64,000 nt of DNA from Intestinibacter bartlettii (GCF_000154445.1 NZ_DS499559.1); one strand, 5' to 3'; shown: positions 24,110 to 33,791, numbered from the stretch's first letter. Notes: generated by a model from the letters alone, not told the origin. Program-made: numbers and translations.

Positions 24110-26920
24110 ATGGAGGAAAATAATAAATTAATAATAAATTCAAAACAAAGTAATCTACTAAATGAATTGAAAAAGAATTTAAAAGAATGTGAACGTTTTT
24201 ATTTTAGCGTTGCTTTTATAAATTTTAGTGGTCTGCAACTATTACTAGACACATTAAAAGAATTAGAATCGAGGGATATAAAAGGTAAAATAATTACGAC
24301 TACATACTTGAATTTTACCGAACCAAAAGCATTAGAAAAATTACAAGAATTTGAAAATATAGATTTAAAAGTATTTATAGCTAATAAGGAAATTGGATTC
24401 CATACAAAGGCATATATATTTGAAAATAAGGATAACTACAAGATAATAATAGGATCATCAAATATAACTCAAAGTGCATTAAAAAGTAATATAGAATGGA
24501 ATGTTCGAATAATTTCAAAAGAAGATGCTCCATTTATAAAAGATGTATTAAAAGAATACGATAATTTGTGGAATATGAGTTCTGAATTAAGTGATGAAGT
24601 ATTGCAAAAATATATGTTATTTTTAAATGAAATAAAAAAGATGGAAGTTAAAAGACAGCTAGTATTTGAAAGTTTTCAAACTGTACAGCCGAATAAAATG
24701 CAAGTAAGAGCTATGGAAAACTTAAATAGATTAAGAGAACATGGTGAAAACAAGGCATTGGTAATTGCAGCTACGGGAACAGGAAAGACTTATATGTCTG
24801 CCTTTGATGTAAGACAATTTAATCCTAAAAGAATGTTATTTGTTGTTCATAGAGAGGAAATTTTGAAAAAGGCAAAAGAAACATTCGATAAGGTTTTAAA
24901 AGGAAGAAATATAAAAACAGGTTTATTTACAGGAAATAAAAAAGAATATGATGCAGATTATTTGTTTGCAACAATTCAAACTATGAATAGATATTATGAA
25001 GAATTTGATAGAGATTATTTCGATTATATTGTAATTGATGAAGCTCACCACGCTGCAAGTAATTCATATTTAAATATAATAAATTACTTCAAAGCACAAT
25101 TTACACTTGGGATGACTGCAACACCTGAAAGAGGTGATAGTTTAAATGTATTCGATTTGTTTGACAATAACGTAGCACTTGAAGTTAGATTATATGAAGC
25201 ATTAGAAGATGATTTAGTTATACCATTTCATTATTTCGGAATAACTGATATCCAAGGTGCGGATTTAGAAAATGTAAATTTAGACGATATATCAGAAGTG
25301 GCAAATCGACTTATGGTCAATAGAAGGGTTGATTTTATAATTGATAAAATGAACTTTTATGGACATGATGGCAAGTTTAGAAAAGTATTAGGATTTTGTG
25401 CAAATATAGAACATGCTAAGTATATGGCAGATGAGTTTAATAAAAGAAAAATAAAGAGTGTTGCACTTAGTGGCAATGATTCGGTTGAGAAAAGACAAGA
25501 ATACATAAAAAAATTAGAAAGTGATAAAGATGATTTGCAGGTTATATTTACAGTAGATATTTTTAATGAAGGTGTTGATATACCGAAAATAAATACAGTT
25601 TTGATGCTTAGACCTACAAATTCACCTATAATTTTTATTCAACAATTAGGTAGAGGACTTCGTAAAAGTGAAAATAAAGAATTTTTAACAGTGCTTGATT
25701 TTATCGGAAATCATAATAAAACCTTTTTAATTCCAATAGCATTAAGTGGTGCAAGGTATTATGACAAAGATAGTTTAAAAGTAGCTGTGGCGACTGATTT
25801 TATAGATGTGCCTGGATGTACAAATATTCAGATTGATGAAATTTCAAAGGAAAGAATATTATCACAAATAGAAAGAGAGAATTTCAGAGAACTTAAATAT
25901 TTGAGAGATGAATATAATCAATTTAAAAGTTTATGTGGAGGAAAAATTCCATATATGTTACTGGATTATATAAAATACGACGGTGCCCCAGATCCTATAA
26001 AGTTTATTGATAAGGAAAAGACTTATTTAAATTTTGTTGCAAAAACTGAAAAAGACGATGAATTGAAAGCTTTATTATTAAATAATTCATTTGAAAAGAT
26101 ATTAAAAGAGTTAAATGGAAATTTACCATTAAAGAGAATTAACGAGTTTGCCATTTTAAAATATTTATTAAACAATAAATCAATTTCTATAGAAAAGGCA
26201 AATAGTGAAATCTTAAAGTACATAGAAAAAATAGATGAAGATAGTGTAAAACATGCTTTTGAATGTTTGAATCATCAATACTGGGATTCATCTATGATTA
26301 AACAAAGAATAAAAATGGTTGAATATAAAGATGGAATATTGTTTAGAAGCAATGAATTTGAAGAGGTTATAAATAATAAAGAGTATTTAAAATATATAGA
26401 AGATGCTATAAATTATGGAATACTGAGATATAAAAATGAGTTTAAAGAAGAGTATTATGGAATGCCATTCTTAAAACTATATGAACAATATAAGATGGTG
26501 GATATTGCTTTATTATCAAATTATAGAAAGATACATTCAGCATTTAGGGGTAGTGGTCTTTTAACAAATAAAAATGATTATTTTCTATTTATAGACCTTC
26601 ACAAAGAAGAAGGTATAGAAGAAAGAATTAATTATAAAGATAAATTCTTAGATAGAACATACTTCCAATGGCAAAGTCCAAATTCAACAACACAAAGTAG
26701 TGACAGAGGAAAGAACTTAATAAATAATAAAGATAGAAAGATAAGCCTTCATTTGTTTGTTAGAAAGTATAAAGAAATAGATAAAAAAGTACAACCATAT
26801 ATTTATATAGGAAAAGGTGATACCGTCGAATATGAGGGGGAAAAACCAATAACTATGAAAATTAAACTACATAATGATGTTCCGAGCAAAATATACAGGG
26901 AGTTTATTGAAAAAGTATAA
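24110..26920 (+). CDS. PLD-domain SF2 helicase with DUF3427
   Basis: A 936-residue multidomain protein. Residues 1-180 form a phospholipase-D-like domain with H-T-K in FHTKAYIFENK and IIIGSSNIT, the usual single HxK motif. Residues 200-560 form a superfamily 2 helicase: Walker A ATGTGKT (K226-T227), D310-E-A-H313, a TATPERGD motif III region and QQLGRGLRKSE as motif VI. Residues 600-936 match DUF3427, ending with a FQWQSPNSTTQ block. The architecture is common in scattered bacterial accessory regions and may take part in nucleic-acid processing or phage defence, but no role is proven. It stands alone with its own ribosome site and no methylase or nuclease partner. Confidence 0.85.
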   Translation: MEENNKLIINSKQSNLLNELKKNLKECERFYFSVAFINFSGLQLLLDTLKELESRDIKGKIITTTYLNFTEPKALEKLQEFENIDLKVFIANKEIGFHTKAYIFENKDNYKIIIGSSNITQSALKSNIEWNVRIISKEDAPFIKDVLKEYDNLWNMSSELSDEVLQKYMLFLNEIKKMEVKRQLVFESFQTVQPNKMQVRAMENLNRLREHGENKALVIAATGTGKTYMSAFDVRQFNPKRMLFVVHREEILKKAKETFDKVLKGRNIKTGLFTGNKKEYDADYLFATIQTMNRYYEEFDRDYFDYIVIDEAHHAASNSYLNIINYFKAQFTLGMTATPERGDSLNVFDLFDNNVALEVRLYEALEDDLVIPFHYFGITDIQGADLENVNLDDISEVANRLMVNRRVDFIIDKMNFYGHDGKFRKVLGFCANIEHAKYMADEFNKRKIKSVALSGNDSVEKRQEYIKKLESDKDDLQVIFTVDIFNEGVDIPKINTVLMLRPTNSPIIFIQQLGRGLRKSENKEFLTVLDFIGNHNKTFLIPIALSGARYYDKDSLKVAVATDFIDVPGCTNIQIDEISKERILSQIERENFRELKYLRDEYNQFKSLCGGKIPYMLLDYIKYDGAPDPIKFIDKEKTYLNFVAKTEKDDELKALLLNNSFEKILKELNGNLPLKRINEFAILKYLLNNKSISIEKANSEILKYIEKIDEDSVKHAFECLNHQYWDSSMIKQRIKMVEYKDGILFRSNEFEEVINNKEYLKYIEDAINYGILRYKNEFKEEYYGMPFLKLYEQYKMVDIALLSNYRKIHSAFRGSGLLTNKNDYFLFIDLHKEEGIEERINYKDKFLDRTYFQWQSPNSTTQSSDRGKNLINNKDRKISLHLFVRKYKEIDKKVQPYIYIGKGDTVEYEGEKPITMKIKLHNDVPSKIYREFIEKV

Positions 26921-27034
26921 AAAACTTTCACAAAAAATGAAAAAATAAATATATTATAAAGTGAAACAAAATTATCATTTAATGATAATAAGATAATTAC
27001 AAATTAAATAATTATTAATATAAAATAAATAGGA

Positions 27035-27076
27035 AATCCTCCCTAGCGGGCAAGCCACGAGGGAGGATTTTTTTAA
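27035..27076. terminator. Strong bidirectional terminator
   Basis: AAATCCTCCCT pairs with AGGGAGGATTT around a GC-rich 15-base loop. T-run on plus strand; the stop codon of the HD gene is at its right edge. Confidence 0.85.
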
Positions 27077-27558
27077 ATAAATAAAAGGTCTAAATGTTTA
27101 TTAGGTTGTGACCAAAATGTTTCCTTTGTAGCACAAATCTTGTCGGCTAGACATATAATCCAAGCCTCTTTTGATGTTGGAGGGATTGGATTTAGAGGAA
27201 ACATATGGTGCAAAATAATGTCTCTTTCTTTTTTATTAAGTTCTAAATCTTGACAGGCATTTTCAAAAGCAATTTTTGGATGTGTAAATCCATGGAATTT
27301 GGCTGGTTTATTTTTATCATGCCAATCATATAAAAAATAATCATGAAGTAAAGCCCCTCTTATAAGAGATCTTTTATCTACATTCAAATTAAATTTATTT
27401 GCAATTCGACAACTCATATAAGCTACGAATATACAGTGTTGATACACACTTACATCACCATGTTGAATAAATTTCTTAGTCATTGAAAAACGAGATTTAG
27501 TGTGTAACTCGTTCATTACCTCTGAAAAATCTTCAAGAAATTCTGGAATTCTTTTCAT
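27073..27558 (-). CDS. HD-domain phosphohydrolase
   Basis: A 161-residue HD-domain protein. The metal ligands are seen as the early H in SVYQHCIFVAYMS, H-D in ALLHDYFLYDW, the pair in ILHHMFP and the D in ICLADKICA. This is the pattern H...HD...H...D. Members hydrolyse nucleotides or other phosphate esters; the substrate is unknown. The ATG at 27558 is chosen because AGAGAG lies about 9 bases before it, while an upstream ATG three codons earlier touches that site. It stands alone. Confidence 0.85.
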   Translation of the reverse strand: MKRIPEFLEDFSEVMNELHTKSRFSMTKKFIQHGDVSVYQHCIFVAYMSCRIANKFNLNVDKRSLIRGALLHDYFLYDWHDKNKPAKFHGFTHPKIAFENACQDLELNKKERDIILHHMFPLNPIPPTSKEAWIICLADKICATKETFWSQPNKHLDLLFI

Positions 27559-27807
27559 TTTAATCATCTCTCTTTATATAAAACTCCACTATATATTATG
27601 TACTGTGTATACTCTTATTATAGGCAAAAATCTAATAATTTACAATTTAACTTACAATTATGTATGTTAATCTTAAGTAAAATGTAAGAATTTGTACTTT
27701 TTGCAATATGATATTCATAAAAAATGAATAATTTTATTGAATTTTCGTGAAATTGCATAAATAAATCCGTTAGAAATCTAAAAAAAATATTATTATGCAT
27801 AATATAG

Positions 27808-27816
27808 TGCTATAAT
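27808..27816 (+). promoter_or_regulatory. Extended -10 promoter for rplY
   Basis: TGCTATAAT is a consensus extended -10, 46 bases before the L25 start; no good -35 is needed. The 294-base gap before rplY holds otherwise only AT-rich DNA. Confidence 0.55.
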
Positions 27817-27861
27817 ATATTTATACAAAATACATAATCATAGAGAAAAGAAGGGATTAAT

Positions 27862-28440
27862 ATGCAAAACGCAGTATTTAACATTACTGAAAGAACTGAA
27901 AAAGGTAAAAAAGTAAGAATGAAAGGCGAAGTACCTGCTATAATGTATGGTCAATCATTGGAAAAACCAATTCCTTGTCAAATAACTAAAAGAGAGTTAA
28001 TAGATTTATTAGCATCAGACAGCTCAGTTTTATCATTAAAATTAAATGACAAAGTTGAAAATTGTGTATTAAAAGAAGTGCAAAGGGACGCATTTGGAAA
28101 CATAGTACATTTAGATTTCCAATACGTTAAAAAAGGTGACAGTGTTAAATTAAAAGTTCCAGTAAGATTTGCTGGTACAGAATCATTAGACGCTAGAAGA
28201 TTATTATTAGACGATATTGTAACAGAAGTTCAATTACAAGGTAATCCTAGCGAAATGCCTGAACATATAGAAGTAAATGTTGAAGGCTTAGAACATGGTG
28301 CTCAAATCCTTGCAAAAGATTTAGTAATTCCTGAAACATTAAAAATGGACTTAGATCCAGAAACTGTAGTTGCTAGAATAGGTTCATTAAAATCTGAAGT
28401 AGCAATTGATGAAGACGAAGATGAAGAAGCAACTGAATAA
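27862..28440 (+). CDS. rplY: 50S ribosomal protein L25 / general stress protein Ctc
   Basis: A 192-residue 5S-rRNA-binding protein of the long TL5/Ctc type. Residues 1-90 form the L25 beta-barrel that binds 5S rRNA loop E, and residues 95-180 the C-terminal beta domain (PVRFAGTESLDARRLLLDDIVTE). A short acidic tail follows. It is a single-gene unit. In Bacillus the homologue is stress-induced; that is not visible here. AGAAGGGA precedes the ATG. Confidence 0.93.
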   Translation: MQNAVFNITERTEKGKKVRMKGEVPAIMYGQSLEKPIPCQITKRELIDLLASDSSVLSLKLNDKVENCVLKEVQRDAFGNIVHLDFQYVKKGDSVKLKVPVRFAGTESLDARRLLLDDIVTEVQLQGNPSEMPEHIEVNVEGLEHGAQILAKDLVIPETLKMDLDPETVVARIGSLKSEVAIDEDEDEEATE

Positions 28441-28507
28441 TAAAAATAACAGTTTGTACAATTTGGTATATACCGAATAAATATATTTTAAAATAAATAT
28501 TCTAACA

Positions 28508-28545
28508 AAGATATTACTGGATAAAATTCCAGTAATATTTTTTTG
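28508..28545 (+). terminator. Terminator after rplY
   Basis: GATATTACTGGA pairs with TCCAGTAATATT around a 6-base loop, followed by T residues. Confidence 0.85.
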
Positions 28546-28715
28546 TGCAAAATTTTGGACTTTATTAAATAGATTTATATTTTATGATGTGGGTATATAA
28601 AAGATGTATATAAAAAGATAGATGGTATCAGGAAAAAATATGTATATTATATATTTGAAATAGATAAAATTTGATACAATTAAGATATTTTAATATAGAA
28701 ATACGGAGGATTATT

Positions 28716-29519
28716 ATGGACAATTCAAGATTTATTAAGATGATAAATATAAATCCGGCTCTTATAGAAAATATAGAAAATCCAACAGATGAGATGAAAC
28801 TATTAGCCATTAAAAAAAATGGGTTAATGATTAGATATATAGAAAATCCAACAAAAGAAATGCAAGAGATAGCAGTTAGAAAAAATGCAAAAGCAATTGA
28901 ATACATAGAAAATCCGAGTGAAGATATAATGTGTGAGGTGGTAAAAAATAGTTGGAGTGCTTTAGATTATATAAAAGATCCAACAGATAAGGTAATAAAA
29001 AAGGCGATTGAAAATTCTGGTTGGGCTATACAATATGTAAAAAATCCAAGTGAAGAGTTACAGTTAATGGCGATTAAAAAAAATTATGATGCAATAAAAT
29101 ATATCGAAAATCCATCAGAAAAAATTCAGTTGGAAGCTATTAATATAAATTATGATGCGCTTAGATATATAAAAAATCCAACTTTAAATGTAGAAATTGA
29201 GGCGATAAAAAAAGACGAGCGTGCTATAAATTTTATAGATGATATAAATGATGAAAAGCTTATGGAATTTTTAAAACAAAATATATTAGTTGTGAAATAT
29301 ATTTATAAAAAAATTAGTATTGATAATATAAAAAATGCAATAAAAGAAGCTATATCTAAAGAAGATATTGATGAAAAATATATAAGAGATTTTTTAAATT
29401 GCAGCATAATAGACAGAAATAGCAAAGAAATAAATTTAGATAAAATTATGTTTATATATAAATATGGAAGCAAAAAAGCAAAACAAATAGCAATTGATGA
29501 AAAGTTAAAGATGATGTAA
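28716..29519 (+). CDS. DUF4116 repeat protein
   Basis: A 267-residue protein built mostly of a 22-residue repeat. Seven consecutive units of exactly 22 residues can be read between about residues 20 and 175, each beginning I-E/K-N-P-S/T and containing A-I-K-K-N and a closing A-I-x-Y. An eighth degenerate unit and a Lys-rich tail follow. This is the DUF4116 repeat, thought to form a helical solenoid for protein contacts, with no known catalytic role. It lies 94 bases before the MoxR-type ATPase on the same strand with no terminator between, so co-transcription is likely. ATG chosen after ACGGAGG. Confidence 0.85.
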   Translation: MDNSRFIKMININPALIENIENPTDEMKLLAIKKNGLMIRYIENPTKEMQEIAVRKNAKAIEYIENPSEDIMCEVVKNSWSALDYIKDPTDKVIKKAIENSGWAIQYVKNPSEELQLMAIKKNYDAIKYIENPSEKIQLEAININYDALRYIKNPTLNVEIEAIKKDERAINFIDDINDEKLMEFLKQNILVVKYIYKKISIDNIKNAIKEAISKEDIDEKYIRDFLNCSIIDRNSKEINLDKIMFIYKYGSKKAKQIAIDEKLKMM

Positions 29520-29613
29520 ATTGCGTTAAATACAAATTATAAAGATAGAAAAATAATATAAATAGATTAAAGTTTGAAATAGATTATAAATAAATTAGTT
29601 TAGGAGAAATATC

Positions 29614-30750
29614 ATGAATTTTTTAGATACATTTAGAAGTATTGAGTTAATATTAGCTACTGGAGAAGTACCATTAGTAGTAGGTGAAAGTGGAATCGGT
29701 AAGACGGCTTTGGCAAATAAAGTTGCAAGAGACAATGGATGGAAGTTAGTTGTAATAGATGGAAACCTGTTAAAAGAAGGAGAAATCGGAGGACTTCCAA
29801 CAGTTGAATCTTATATAGCTATGGATACTGCAGGGCATAAAATAGAAAAGAAGACGACTGTTTATGCAGTTCACACGAAGCTTAGAGAAATAGACATGGA
29901 AATTGAAAAAGGAAACAATGTACTTTTATTTATAGATGAGTTAAACCGTTGTGAACATGCTGTTCAGCAAGAACTTATGAACCTTATATTAAATAGAGAA
30001 ATCAACGGATATAAGTTAAACAAAGATGTAAAAATATTAGCTGCGATGAACCCATCTAATGAATATGGGGCAGAGCTTGATTATCAAGTTGTCGACATGG
30101 ACCCAGCGCAAGAAAACAGATTTGTGTGGCTTAACATGGAATCAGATCACAACGAATGGATAAAATGGGCGATGAATAATGGGATAGAGCAAAAAGTAGT
30201 TGAATTTATCTCTACTTTCCCAGAGTATTTACACAAAGTAAACGATGGAGATATAAATGCGACACCAAGAAGTTTCGAGAGAATTTCTAAAAGTTATGCA
30301 GTTTATAAAGAAAAACAAGATTCTATACCTAAATCAGTATTTTTAAATGTTGTTAAAGGAAATGTTGGAAGTGTTATAGCACAAGAATTTGTGAGTTTTA
30401 TAAATTCTGATGCAAAACCTATAATAAGCTACAATGATGTGTTTAGTGGTGAAGAATTAAGTGAAAAAGTTATAGAGCAAACAAAAAATGAAAATCACAC
30501 TAGACTTTATATCAGTGCGATGAATATATTAAGATGTTTAGAATCTGACATACAAAGCGATAAATTAAATTCACTAGGATTTAATTATATAGCTAGATTA
30601 GTAGAGTTTTTAAAACTATATCCAGTTGATTTAATGATTGGAATTATGAAGGATATTAAAAATAGTTATGAAGATATATACAAAATAGCTATCGAAAATG
30701 AGGAATTTGTAGATTTATATTTTCAATCTTATAGCTTAATAAGGGGATAA
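29614..30750 (+). CDS. MoxR-type AAA+ ATPase
   Basis: A 378-residue AAA+ ATPase of the MoxR/AAA_5 type. Walker A is GESGIGKT (K30), Walker B is LLFIDELNR (D108-E109), followed by AAMNPSNEYG as sensor 1. Such ATPases act as chaperones that remodel a complex together with a VWA protein. Here the VWA gene follows after 3 bases, so the two form one operon. Target and cofactor are unknown. TTTAGGAG precedes the ATG. Confidence 0.88.
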   Translation: MNFLDTFRSIELILATGEVPLVVGESGIGKTALANKVARDNGWKLVVIDGNLLKEGEIGGLPTVESYIAMDTAGHKIEKKTTVYAVHTKLREIDMEIEKGNNVLLFIDELNRCEHAVQQELMNLILNREINGYKLNKDVKILAAMNPSNEYGAELDYQVVDMDPAQENRFVWLNMESDHNEWIKWAMNNGIEQKVVEFISTFPEYLHKVNDGDINATPRSFERISKSYAVYKEKQDSIPKSVFLNVVKGNVGSVIAQEFVSFINSDAKPIISYNDVFSGEELSEKVIEQTKNENHTRLYISAMNILRCLESDIQSDKLNSLGFNYIARLVEFLKLYPVDLMIGIMKDIKNSYEDIYKIAIENEEFVDLYFQSYSLIRG

Positions 30751-30753
30751 TAA

Positions 30754-32220
30754 ATGGAAACTTATTTTAATAAACAGAAAGACGAACTTTACAATAAGGC
30801 TATCGAACTTGTTGAAAATGCTACACAAGTTAGGGTTGAAAGTGAAGATAAGGATATTGAAATAGAAGTTACAGATGATTTCAAAAGAGATTTCTTTTCG
30901 CTTATAGATAAGGTCAATTTTAATCTAATGGAAGATGAAGAAAACTTCTATGGCTACTTTTTATTCCAAATGAATAGAGATATAAAATTTGATATGAGTA
31001 GCCCAAGTGGAGTAAATTTCAAAGGAGCGAAGTATGTAATATATTTTAACCCGCTTTTATTTTTAAAGCTAGATATTAAGCAAATGGAGACTACAATAAA
31101 ACATGAAATACTGCATGTGATTTCACTTCATTTAGTCAGAGCAAAAGAATTAAAAGATACTGGTAAATACAGTACTTTGGCGATAAATTTAGCGATGGAT
31201 GTAGTTGTAAACCAATATTTAAATTATCTTCCACCATATTCGGCGACTTTAGAATGGGTAAATGTAAATTACAATCTCAAGCTTGAGCCTTATCAGACTT
31301 TTGAATATTATTTAAAAAAAATACAGATAGAGCTTGATTTGCAAGAAGAAAACGAAGACGGAGAAGAACACGATACAAATATATCAGATGAAGAAGATTT
31401 ACAAAATAATGAACAAGAAAATATGAATTTTAAAGATGAGTATAATCAAGAGATGACTCACGCCCTTTGGGAAGAGTCAGACGATATAGACGAAAAAACA
31501 ATGTCGGAGTTTACACAAAAATTTGTATCTCTTGCTCAAAAAGGTAAAAATCCAGATTATTTAGAAGGTCTTATATCAAGTTTAAAAAGTAAAAATGGAG
31601 AGCTGCCATGGAACTTATATCTTAAAAAGATAATGGGAACAATAGAAGCGAATAAGAAAAAGACTATCACAAGAAGAAGTAGAAGACAACCAAACAGGCT
31701 AGATTTAAGAGGGGAACTTAGAAACCATAAAGCCGAAATTGCAGTAGCGATCGACATAAGTGGAAGTATAAGTGATGAAGAATTTAAACAAGCAATTAAA
31801 GAAGTTTTATCAATAGTCAAAAACCATAACCACGAAATAACTATTATAGAATGTGATAGAGAAATAAAAAGAGCGTATAAAGTCAAAAAACTAAAAGACG
31901 TTCAAGATAGAATTTCAACTGGTGGAGGAACTGAGTTCAGCCCAGTTTTTGAATATTTAAACAACAATAAACTCAAAAAATACAATATGTTGATTTACTT
32001 CACAGATGGCAAAGGCGAGACTGAACTAAAAGTAAAACCAAAAGGATATAAAGTTCTTTGGGTTATTTCAGGCAAAGGAGATAAAATATCGCTTAAAAAT
32101 CCATATGGAGCAGTCAAAAAACTTAGCAAAGTCGAAGAAAAAAATAAAGGAAATATGCTGGATTTAAAAGATGTTATGTACGACGGTTATTCTATGAATA
32201 ATCAACAGCCTATTTTATAG
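30754..32220 (+). CDS. VWA protein with N-terminal metallopeptidase-like domain (DUF2201)
   Basis: A 488-residue partner of the MoxR ATPase. The N-terminal domain (residues 1-200) has a zincin motif H117-E-I-L-H121 within TIKHEILHVISLH, as in DUF2201_N. The middle, residues 195-240, is acidic. The C-terminal part (about 325-470) is a VWA-like domain with MIDAS D334-I-S-G-S338 and TGGGTEF. In known MoxR/VWA pairs the VWA protein brings metal to a client or holds the client for the ATPase. Whether HEILH is active is unknown. A terminator follows, closing the operon. Confidence 0.85.
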   Translation: METYFNKQKDELYNKAIELVENATQVRVESEDKDIEIEVTDDFKRDFFSLIDKVNFNLMEDEENFYGYFLFQMNRDIKFDMSSPSGVNFKGAKYVIYFNPLLFLKLDIKQMETTIKHEILHVISLHLVRAKELKDTGKYSTLAINLAMDVVVNQYLNYLPPYSATLEWVNVNYNLKLEPYQTFEYYLKKIQIELDLQEENEDGEEHDTNISDEEDLQNNEQENMNFKDEYNQEMTHALWEESDDIDEKTMSEFTQKFVSLAQKGKNPDYLEGLISSLKSKNGELPWNLYLKKIMGTIEANKKKTITRRSRRQPNRLDLRGELRNHKAEIAVAIDISGSISDEEFKQAIKEVLSIVKNHNHEITIIECDREIKRAYKVKKLKDVQDRISTGGGTEFSPVFEYLNNNKLKKYNMLIYFTDGKGETELKVKPKGYKVLWVISGKGDKISLKNPYGAVKKLSKVEEKNKGNMLDLKDVMYDGYSMNNQQPIL

Positions 32221-32226
32221 AACTTA

Positions 32227-32264
32227 TAAAAAACTATGTGATAATTTCACATAGTTTTTTATTT
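32227..32264 (+). terminator. Terminator of the MoxR-VWA operon
   Basis: AAAAAACTATGTGA pairs with TCACATAGTTTTTT around a short loop; it lies just upstream of dprA. Confidence 0.85.
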
Positions 32265-32309
32265 TGCACAAATACTAAATATAATAAAAAAATGATTAAT
32301 GGAGACAAA

Positions 32310-33281
32310 ATGAATAATGCAGAACTAATAATAACACTTACATTAATAAAAGGATTGGGGCGAAAAACTATAAATAAAATAATAAGACAAGGTGTATTAA
32401 ATAGTTTAGAAACTATTGAAACGATAGACTATTTAAATAATATAAATTTAAAAATAAAAGGAATTATAACTAAAGATGAATTAAAATATGCAAATGAAGT
32501 TGCAAAAAGAACAATAGAAATTTGTGATAGAGAAGATATAAAAATATCGACTTTATTAGACGAAGATTTTCCCCAAAAACTAAAAAATATAGATGATAAT
32601 CCAGTAATTATATACTCTAAAGGAGATTATAATAATTTAAATGATAAGGGAGTAGCTATTATCGGTAGCAGAAATCCAAGTTTGCATGGTGTGAATGTTT
32701 CTTATAAAATTTCATCTATACTATCACAAAAAAACTATACTATAGTTAGTGGACTTGCGAATGGATGTGACACTTTTGCCCATTTAGGATCATTAGATAC
32801 TTATGGTAAGACAATTGCAGTTATGCCTTGTGGATTAGATATGGTTTATCCAAATAATAACTGTGATTTATTTAAACGAATAATAAATAATAACGGTTGT
32901 GTTATAAGTGAGTATCCACCAAGTCAAGCTGTATCAAAATACAGATTAATCGAAAGGGACAGGTTACAAAGTGCTCTTAGTGAAGGCATAATTGTAATTG
33001 AAACAACTGAAAATGGTGGAAGCTTACATACTGTAAATTATGCATTTGATCAAAATAAGATTGTATCTTGTTATAAACATAATAAAAATTATTCAAATCT
33101 AAAGACAGTAAAGGGAAATATAAAATTACTGCAAAATGACGAAGTTATACCGATTTATGATACAAAATCACTAAATGAATTTTTAAAAAAAGTAGATAAT
33201 TTTTATAAATATCAAAATACAAATCAAAAGCTACAAATATATGAAAATACTCAACAAATTAAATTTAAATTTCTAAATTAA
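32310..33281 (+). CDS. dprA: DNA-processing protein DprA
   Basis: A 323-residue DprA/Smf protein that loads RecA on incoming single-stranded DNA in natural transformation. The Rossmann-fold marks are present: AIIGSRNPS, SGLANGCDTFAH, VMPCGLDMVYP and SEYPPSQA. The N-terminal 70 residues hold a helix-hairpin-helix-like segment (LIKGLGRKTINKI). Length is slightly short because there is no C-terminal winged helix. The start at 32310 is chosen since GGAGA lies before it. Two secreted nucleases are also encoded in the window, but no other competence genes are seen. Confidence 0.9.
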   Translation: MNNAELIITLTLIKGLGRKTINKIIRQGVLNSLETIETIDYLNNINLKIKGIITKDELKYANEVAKRTIEICDREDIKISTLLDEDFPQKLKNIDDNPVIIYSKGDYNNLNDKGVAIIGSRNPSLHGVNVSYKISSILSQKNYTIVSGLANGCDTFAHLGSLDTYGKTIAVMPCGLDMVYPNNNCDLFKRIINNNGCVISEYPPSQAVSKYRLIERDRLQSALSEGIIVIETTENGGSLHTVNYAFDQNKIVSCYKHNKNYSNLKTVKGNIKLLQNDEVIPIYDTKSLNEFLKKVDNFYKYQNTNQKLQIYENTQQIKFKFLN

Positions 33282-33447
33282 AATAAACAGACTATTAATA
33301 TTTAAATAAGTAAAAACTTTTCAATTTATGAAAAGCTCTCAATTTTATTATATATTTTATGTTAAAAATGATTTATTCCAAAATTTGAAGTATATATAAC
33401 CATACTATTTGTAAATAATATAACTAGAATACTTTATTCTAAATAAA

Positions 33448-33483
33448 TACAGTTATTTAAATCGCTTGCCTTAAATAACTGTA
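33448..33483 (+). promoter_or_regulatory. Perfect 13-bp hairpin in the leader of the Cys-rich gene
   Basis: TACAGTTATTTAA and TTAAATAACTGTA pair perfectly around the loop ATCGCTTGCC. No T-run follows, and the ribosome site AAGGAGGG begins about 8 bases downstream. Likely an mRNA leader structure or a protein-binding dyad. Confidence 0.55.
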
Positions 33484-33504
33484 GCCGGTATAAGGAGGGC
33501 TATT

Positions 33505-33702
33505 ATGCATAATAAAAAATGTAGCAATAACTGTCAAGGATGTCAATGTCATAAGGGGAAAGATCCAAAAGTAAAACGCCATGAACATGAAGATTTTGAA
33601 AAAAAATCTGAAATGAACAATAGCTGGATTTCAGCTATGAAACAAGATCCATCTACAGACGAGCAATCTCATGTACAATTAAACTACAGACAATATAAGT
33701 AA
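33505..33702 (+). CDS. Small Cys/His-rich protein of unknown function
   Basis: A 65-residue protein. It opens with C6-x3-C10-x2-C13-x-C15-x-H within KKCSNNCQGCQCHKG, a compact metal-binding pattern, and continues with a Lys/His/Glu-rich part and a polar tail (SHVQLNYRQYK). I do not recognise the family. A strong AAGGAGGG site, the preceding hairpin and the terminator behind it show a real gene. It could bind Zn or Cu or act as a small chaperone; both are guesses. It lies upstream of a P-type ATPase, but separated by a terminator. Confidence 0.6.
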   Translation: MHNKKCSNNCQGCQCHKGKDPKVKRHEHEDFEKKSEMNNSWISAMKQDPSTDEQSHVQLNYRQYK

Positions 33703-33755
33703 AATAGCCAACTTTGCACCAAATTTACTATAATAATCAATTAAATTTTACTCAG

Positions 33756-33791
33756 AAAAAATGCCAAATTCATCTATTTGGCATTTTTTTG
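33756..33791 (+). terminator. Terminator after the Cys-rich gene
   Basis: AAATGCCAAAT pairs with ATTTGGCATTT, followed by a T-run. Confidence 0.85.

Noticed and set aside
28776..29250. Regular repeats suggesting a CRISPR array
   Set aside because: The period is 66 bases and continuous, with diverged units and an open frame. It is the 22-residue DUF4116 protein repeat.
33300..33345. Hairpin CTTTTCAATTTATGAAAAG as the dprA terminator
   Set aside because: The stem is weak and no real T-run follows, so it was not listed as a terminator.
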